Source: Novosphingobium jiangmenense | GTDB lineage: Bacteria; Pseudomonadota; Alphaproteobacteria; Sphingomonadales; Sphingomonadaceae | Length of the DNA: 64,000 bases | Direction of reading: 5' to 3' | NCBI RefSeq assembly: GCF_015694345.1 | Contig: NZ_JADQDC010000001.1 | Location: 62,001 to 126,000 of the forward strand | Made by a program: the position numbers and the translations under genes | Shown: in pieces, positions 59,673-64,000 of the stretch | Numbering within the stretch: position 1 is the stretch's first letter | Layout of the letters: each line of letters starts with the position of its first letter | The notes under the pieces: model-generated | What the model was told of the DNA's origin: nothing | Seen by the model: only the letters and a program-made list of their open reading frames with translations | The model's database searches: none

Positions 59673-61297
59673 CCGACATCAACATGGACCGCCGCGGCCT
59701 GCTCGGCGCAGGAATCCTCGGCGCAGCCAGCCTCGGCCTCGGCACCGGCGCCAGCGCGAAGAACCCGGCCCCGCTCGCCCCGCACATGAGCAAGGCCGAC
59801 TTTGCCGGCGCGATGAAGGCCTTCCGCGCTGTCGTCGGCAACGAATGGGTGTTCGGTGACGAGGACTCGGTCGCCCCCTACACCAAGGTCTACGTGCCCG
59901 ACCCGACGCACCGCCACGTCCCCGTCGGCGCGGTCTGTCCCGAGACGGTGGAGCAGGTGCAGGAAATCGTCCGCATCGCCAACACCTACAAGCAGCCGCT
60001 GTGGACGGTCTCGACCGGCAAGAACATGGGCTACGGCATGACCGCGCCCGCCACGCCGGGGCAGGTCGTGCTCGATCTCAAGCGGATGAACCGCATTCTC
60101 GAGGTGGACGCCGATCTCGGCACTTGCCTGCTCGAGCCGGGCGTCACCTACCAGCAACTCAAGGACTATCTGGTAGAGAACAACATCCCGCTGTGGATCG
60201 ATGTGCCCACCGTTGGCCCGATCGCCTCGCCGGTCGGCAATACGCTCGATCGCGGGGTGGGCTATACGCCCTATGGCGAACACTTCATGTTCCAGTGCGG
60301 TATGGAAGTGGTGCTGGCTGATGGGCAGGTCATGCGCACCGGCATGGGCTCGGTCAAGGGCAGCACCGCGTGGCAGGCGTTCAAGTGGGGCTACGGGCCG
60401 TACATCGATGGCCTGTTCACCCAGTCGAACTTAGGCGTCGTCACCAAGATGGGCCTGTGGCTGATGCCCAAGCCGCCGGTCTACAAGCCGTTCATGGTCC
60501 GCCACGCCGAAATGGCCGACGTGCCGCGCATCATCGAGGCGATGCGCCCCTTACGCGTCTCGAACCTCGTCGCCAACTGCAACCTGATGATGAGCGCGTC
60601 CTACCAGCTCGCCATGTTCAAGCGCCGCAACGAGATCGTGCCCGATGGCATGCCGCTCGATGAAGCCTCGATCAAGAAGGCGGCCAAGGCCAACGGCCTC
60701 GGCATGTGGAACACCTACTTCGCACTCTACGGCACCGAACAGACCGTGGCGGGTGTCGAGCCGATCATCCGCGCGAGCCTGACCGCCAGCGGCGGCGAAG
60801 TGCTGACCGCCGCCGAGATGGGCGACAACCCGTGGTTCCACCATCACTCCACGCTGATGGAAGGCGGGCTCAACCTCGACGAGATCGGCCTGCTGCGCTG
60901 GCGCGGTGCGGGCGGCGGCCTTGCCTGGTTTGCGCCGGTCGCCGCAGCGCGCGGGGTCGAGGCCGAGCGCCAGACCGCTCTGGCCAAGGAGATCGTCGAG
61001 AAACACGGCTTCGACTACACCGCCGCCTACGCCATCGGCTGGCGCGACCTGCACCACATCATCGCGCTGCTCTTCGACAAGTCCGACGCCGAGCAGGAGA
61101 AGAAGGCTGACGCCTGCTACCGCGAACTGGTCACGCGCTTCGGCGCGCAAGGCTGGGCAAGCTACCGCACCGGGGTCAACTCGATGGACCTCGTGGCGCA
61201 GCAGTACGGCGCGGTGAACCGCGAGTTCAACGCCAAGATCAAGCACGCGCTCGACCCCAACGGCATTCTTGCCCCCGGCAAATCAGGGATCATCTGA
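59669..61297 (+). CDS. 4-cresol dehydrogenase/vanillyl-alcohol-oxidase-type flavoprotein, Tat-exported
   Basis: A 542-residue FAD-linked oxidase. The N-terminus MDRRGLLGAG with a hydrophobic run to GASA looks like a Tat signal. The FAD domain has STGKNMGYGMTAPA and GNTLDRGVGYTPYGEH, typical of the 4-cresol dehydrogenase branch; the end AKIKHALDPNGILAPGKSGI is standard. It would hydroxylate or dehydrogenate a para-substituted phenol at the benzylic carbon, passing electrons to the adjacent cytochrome. The start is GTG 59669 by overlap; ATG 59684 is the alternative. Confidence 0.92.
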   Translation: MTDINMDRRGLLGAGILGAASLGLGTGASAKNPAPLAPHMSKADFAGAMKAFRAVVGNEWVFGDEDSVAPYTKVYVPDPTHRHVPVGAVCPETVEQVQEIVRIANTYKQPLWTVSTGKNMGYGMTAPATPGQVVLDLKRMNRILEVDADLGTCLLEPGVTYQQLKDYLVENNIPLWIDVPTVGPIASPVGNTLDRGVGYTPYGEHFMFQCGMEVVLADGQVMRTGMGSVKGSTAWQAFKWGYGPYIDGLFTQSNLGVVTKMGLWLMPKPPVYKPFMVRHAEMADVPRIIEAMRPLRVSNLVANCNLMMSASYQLAMFKRRNEIVPDGMPLDEASIKKAAKANGLGMWNTYFALYGTEQTVAGVEPIIRASLTASGGEVLTAAEMGDNPWFHHHSTLMEGGLNLDEIGLLRWRGAGGGLAWFAPVAAARGVEAERQTALAKEIVEKHGFDYTAAYAIGWRDLHHIIALLFDKSDAEQEKKADACYRELVTRFGAQGWASYRTGVNSMDLVAQQYGAVNREFNAKIKHALDPNGILAPGKSGII

Positions 61298-61298
61298 C

Positions 61299-62051
61299 AT
61301 GATGCGCTTCGAAGGAAAAGCCGTCCTCGTGACCGGCGCCGCAACCGGCATCGGCCGGGCAACAGCCATCGCATTCGCCCGAGAAGGCGCCTCGGTGATG
61401 ATCGGCGACATTGACGACCGCGCCGACGAAACCGTGGCGATGATCCTCGGCGAAGGGGGCCGCGCCGCCTTCCGCAAGACCGACGTGCGCAAGGCGGGTG
61501 ACCTCGACGAACTGGTCGCGCAATGCCTTGATCGCTTCGGGCGGATGGACGCGGCGTTCAACAACGCGGGCGTACTGCCGCCGCAGCGCCCGATCCACGA
61601 AATCCCCGAGGACGAACTCGATCTTGCCATCGACGTAGATTTCAAAGGCGTGTTCTTCGCCATGCAGTCCGAAATCCGCCACTTCCTCAGCGTCGGCGGC
61701 GGGGCGATCGTCAACACCGCCAGCGTCGGCGCGCTGATCGCGGACCCCAACATGAGCGCCTATTGCGCGATGAAGCACGCGGTCTCCGGCCTCACCAAGG
61801 CGGCGGCGGTGGAATACGCGCAGATGGGCATCCGCGTGAACGCCATCGCCCCCGGCTTCGTCGTCACCCCGATGACCCAACATTGGGCCGACAGCAACGA
61901 ATTCACCGACATGTTCTTCGCCCAGAACATCTCGGGCCGCGCGGCGCGCCCTGAGGAAATCGCGCCCACCGTCCTGCACCTGTGCTCTGACGGGGCGAGC
62001 TTCATCAACGGTGCCACCTTCACCATCGACGGCGGCCAGACCGCACACTGA
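61299..62051 (+). CDS. Short-chain dehydrogenase/reductase (second)
   Basis: A 250-residue classical SDR with TGAATGIG (12-19), NNAG (88-91), Ser142, Tyr155 and Lys159 (YCAMK). It starts one base after the flavoprotein stop, with two adjacent ATG codons (61299 and 61302). In the benzylic-oxidation operon it probably oxidises the alcohol released by the flavoprotein. Confidence 0.93.
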   Translation: MMRFEGKAVLVTGAATGIGRATAIAFAREGASVMIGDIDDRADETVAMILGEGGRAAFRKTDVRKAGDLDELVAQCLDRFGRMDAAFNNAGVLPPQRPIHEIPEDELDLAIDVDFKGVFFAMQSEIRHFLSVGGGAIVNTASVGALIADPNMSAYCAMKHAVSGLTKAAAVEYAQMGIRVNAIAPGFVVTPMTQHWADSNEFTDMFFAQNISGRAARPEEIAPTVLHLCSDGASFINGATFTIDGGQTAH

Positions 62052-62064
62052 CGGGAGACGGACC

Positions 62065-62943
62065 ATGCGCAAGGTTCTCGCACTGCTCACCGCGTCGGCG
62101 CTTTCCATCGGTGCCGCTCACGCAAAGCCGCTCGACTACAAGGTCATCACCACCAGCCCCGGCAGCCTCGTCGCCAATGTCACGCTGGTGACGGGCGAGA
62201 AGGACGCGGTGCTGGTCGACGTACCGTTCACCCGCGCCGATGCCATGCGCGTGGCGGCAGACGTGCTAGACAGCGGCAAGACGCTAAAGGCCATCGTCAT
62301 CACCCACGACCACCCCGATCACTTCTTCGGACTGGACGTGCTGCAGGACGCCTTCCCGGATGCGAAGATTCTCGCCAATCCGGTGGCGGCGAAGGACATG
62401 GCCCGCTCGATCCCCATCAAGTTCAAGCGTTGGGCCGCGCAGCTTGGCACCAATGCGCCGCGCCGTGGCGTCCAGCCCGAGGCCATGACCGGCGACAGCA
62501 TCGATCTCGAAGGCCACAAGCTGCAGGTCATCGGCCCGATGCAGGGAGATCACGTGCATTCCACCGTCGTCTGGGATGCCGAGACGCGTACCCTGATCGC
62601 CGGCGACATCCTCTACAACGGCGTCTACGTCTGGCTCGGCGAACATGGCCCCGCGCAGTACGACGCCTGGCTCAGGACGCTCGACCGGCTGGAAGCGATG
62701 AACCCGGCGCGGATCGTGGCCGGCCACCGCCAGCCCGGCCTGCCGGACGACAACATGTCCATCGCCTGGACCCGCGCCTACATAACCGCCTTTGCCGCCG
62801 AAGCGAAAGGCGCAAAGACCTCCGCCGAACTCGCCGCCCGCATGGCACAGCGTTATCCGAACGCCACCGAGGTGCTGGGCGGCTTCCTGCTCGGCATTTC
62901 CAGCAAGGTCGGCGCGGGCGAGATCCCGCCTTGGGACGAATGA
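62065..62943 (+). CDS. Exported MBL-fold metallohydrolase
   Basis: A 292-residue precursor with a signal peptide ending GAAHA (about residue 20) and an intact zinc motif THDHPDH. A second-half GDILYNGVYVW loop and VAGHRQPG supply the remaining ligands. Unlike the B3-like gene at 14943, this is a generic MBL hydrolase (lactonase or thioesterase type), since it lacks the B3 signature segments. ATG 62065 has GGGAG upstream. It is the last gene of the cytochrome c operon. Confidence 0.87.
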   Translation: MRKVLALLTASALSIGAAHAKPLDYKVITTSPGSLVANVTLVTGEKDAVLVDVPFTRADAMRVAADVLDSGKTLKAIVITHDHPDHFFGLDVLQDAFPDAKILANPVAAKDMARSIPIKFKRWAAQLGTNAPRRGVQPEAMTGDSIDLEGHKLQVIGPMQGDHVHSTVVWDAETRTLIAGDILYNGVYVWLGEHGPAQYDAWLRTLDRLEAMNPARIVAGHRQPGLPDDNMSIAWTRAYITAFAAEAKGAKTSAELAARMAQRYPNATEVLGGFLLGISSKVGAGEIPPWDE

Positions 62944-62959
62944 CCGCCCACGGTGCAGG

Positions 62960-62983
62960 CTCTGCAAAACGCTAGGCTTGTCC
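62960..62983 (+). promoter_or_regulatory. Repeated promoter-proximal element, copy 2
   Basis: It matches the element at 55846-55869 in 23 of 24 bases and ends 43 bases before the ATG of the alpha/beta hydrolase gene. Confidence 0.55.
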
Positions 62984-63026
62984 GCTTCCCGCGCATGTCC
63001 GATGAAGGTGCGGGAAGGGAGCCGGG

Positions 63027-63824
63027 ATGACGGCAAAGCACAGTGCCGGGATTCGCCGGCCGCAACTTGGCTGGACGATGCTCGAAAGCCCCCGCTTCGT
63101 GGCAGAGGCAGGGATGCTGGCGATGGCCTGGCCGATGCTGTTGCGCGCGCCGCGGGGCGATGGGCACGCGGTCATGGTCCTGCCCGGCTTTGCTACGAAC
63201 GACGCGATGACCGGCCTGTTGCGCTGTTATCTGGCGCGGCTTGGCTATGCAGTCTTCCCGTGGGAACTCGGGTGGAATCTCGATCAGCATTCGGCCGGCG
63301 AGAACGGCGAACACGTTGCCGCCCGGATCGAGGCCATCGCCGCCGAGACCGGGCACAAGGTCAGCCTTGTCGGCTGGAGCCTTGGCGGCGTCATCGCGCG
63401 CGAGGCGGCGCGGCGCGATCACGGTGCCCTGCGGCAGGTGATCACGCTCGGCAGCCCGTTCACCGGCAATCCGCGCGCGACCAGTTTATCGACGCTTTAC
63501 GAACTGCTCACCGGCAACAAGGTCTCATCGGATTCGACCGCCGAACGTTACAGTCGTGGCCACCACCCGCTGCTGGTGCCATCCAGCGCGATCTTCTCGC
63601 GCTCGGACGGGATCACCGCGTGGGAGAATTGCGTCAGCGCAACCGATGCCCGGACCGAGAACATCGAAGTGCACTGCAGCCACTTCGGCTTCGTCTCGAA
63701 TCCTGCCGTGTTCTGGGCCGTGGCCGACCGATTGGCCCAGCCCGAGGGGACGTGGTCACCGTTCGTGCCGCGCGGCCCCTTCGCCGGGTTCTTTCCCGAA
63801 ACGGGCCATCATCCCATCCCGTAA
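63027..63824 (+). CDS. Alpha/beta hydrolase (lipase/acyltransferase-like)
   Basis: A 265-residue alpha/beta hydrolase with nucleophile elbow GWSLGG and the preceding GHKVSLV strand, similar to PGAP1-like or triacylglycerol-lipase domains. LPGFATND provides the oxyanion region and HCSHFGF near the end the catalytic His. It probably acts as an esterase. It is separately transcribed, sharing a promoter element with the GMC gene, and its 3' end overlaps the converging gene by 16 bases. Confidence 0.85.
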   Translation: MTAKHSAGIRRPQLGWTMLESPRFVAEAGMLAMAWPMLLRAPRGDGHAVMVLPGFATNDAMTGLLRCYLARLGYAVFPWELGWNLDQHSAGENGEHVAARIEAIAAETGHKVSLVGWSLGGVIAREAARRDHGALRQVITLGSPFTGNPRATSLSTLYELLTGNKVSSDSTAERYSRGHHPLLVPSSAIFSRSDGITAWENCVSATDARTENIEVHCSHFGFVSNPAVFWAVADRLAQPEGTWSPFVPRGPFAGFFPETGHHPIP

Positions 63825-64000
63825 GCGGCCTTGAGCCCGCCCTGGCGCTCGAGGTCGAGCGCCATGATCGCGATGTCGTGCAATTCCCCTGCCGTATCGC
63901 GCACGTGATCGCGCAGCAGCGCCTCGGGGCGGAAGCCGAGGTCTTCGAACACGGTCAGCGCCGCGCCCTGATCGGGCGTGAGCCGCGCGGTCAGCTTGGA
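63809..64000 (-). CDS. GNAT N-acetyltransferase, C-terminal part (cut by window edge)
   Basis: An open minus-strand frame from the window edge to the TGA at 63811-63809 encodes 63 residues. FEDLGFRPEALLRDHVRD and the following GELHDIAIMALDL match the last strand-helix-strand of GNAT acetyltransferases. The N-terminal acetyl-CoA loop is outside the window, so substrate type cannot be judged. Confidence 0.72.
   Translation of the reverse strand, partial: SKLTARLTPDQGAALTVFEDLGFRPEALLRDHVRDTAGELHDIAIMALDLERQGGLKAAYGMG

Noticed and set aside
1..64000. Mobile element or CRISPR array
   Set aside because: No transposase, integrase, terminal inverted repeats, tRNA insertion site or regularly spaced repeats were seen.

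Overview
The window is 64 kb of GC-rich DNA packed with genes. No intergenic gap exceeds about 250 bases, and I see no rRNA, tRNA, CRISPR array, insertion sequence, integrase or phage gene. Gene content and style suggest an alphaproteobacterium of the sphingomonad group (Novosphingobium/Sphingobium-like). The clues are the IclR and GntR regulators, the many 4-base ATGA/GTGA/TTGA stop-start overlaps, the GC-rich intergenic hairpin at 7940-7961, and the mix of flavin oxidases, CoA-ester enzymes and sugar/organic-acid symporters. The genus is an inference; no marker gene is present.

Almost every gene looks catabolic, so I read the window as one large degradation island for an unidentified, probably cyclic and partly nitrogen-containing, compound. 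Layout: (1) 1-4569 (+): amine oxidase, NodB-fold hydrolase, FAD monooxygenase, aldehyde dehydrogenase. (2) 4618-11901: HNH-like protein, IclR regulator, and a minus-strand operon of hydantoinase A/B, a PEP-mutase/isocitrate-lyase-family lyase and an alcohol dehydrogenase. (3) 12150-14891 (+): DUF1330 protein, methyltransferase, 119-residue helical protein, membrane protein. (4) 14943-23505 (-): eight genes, namely FAD oxidase, MDR reductase, LeuC/LeuD-type hydro-lyase, HMG-CoA-lyase-type lyase, class III CoA-transferase, DUF1838 protein and a subclass-B3-like metallo-beta-lactamase. (5) 23634-26619 (-): a second copy of the methyltransferase + 119-residue pair, plus a fumarate-reductase-type flavoprotein. 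(6) 26721-33268 (+): HapK-like protein, SDR, MmgE/PrpD, VOC protein, alpha/beta hydrolase, membrane protein, unknown protein, GntR regulator. (7) 33273-38126 (-): isochorismatase-type amidase, two NodB-fold hydrolases, MDR reductase, and an MFS transporter. (8) 38310-45502 (+): LLM flavin monooxygenase, two symporters, cytochrome b561, VOC protein, aldehyde dehydrogenase. (9) 45492-48929: serine hydrolase (-), FAD monooxygenase and Asp/Glu-racemase-fold protein (+). (10) 48997-55754 (-): DUF35, thiolase-like, acyl-CoA dehydrogenase, 2-oxoacid dehydrogenase E1alpha/E1beta/E2, VOC protein. (11) 55914-64000: GMC oxidoreductase, photolyase-like protein (-), DUF3429, cytochrome c + 4-cresol-dehydrogenase-type flavoprotein, SDR, MBL hydrolase, alpha/beta hydrolase, and a partial GNAT acetyltransferase (-).

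The genes suggest a division of labour: flavin oxidases and monooxygenases attack the substrate; hydantoinase, amidase and NodB-fold proteins open amide or ureide bonds; CoA-linked lyases, the acyl-CoA dehydrogenase/thiolase-like/DUF35 set and the 2-oxoacid dehydrogenase feed central metabolism. A recurring inverted repeat (TCCG, 5-base spacer, CGGA) lies in front of most of these units and may tie them into one regulon, possibly under the IclR protein. The most notable items are the B3-like beta-lactamase with Glu in the first zinc-ligand position, the duplicated methyltransferase/119-residue module, the shared operator, and several enzymes with replaced catalytic residues.
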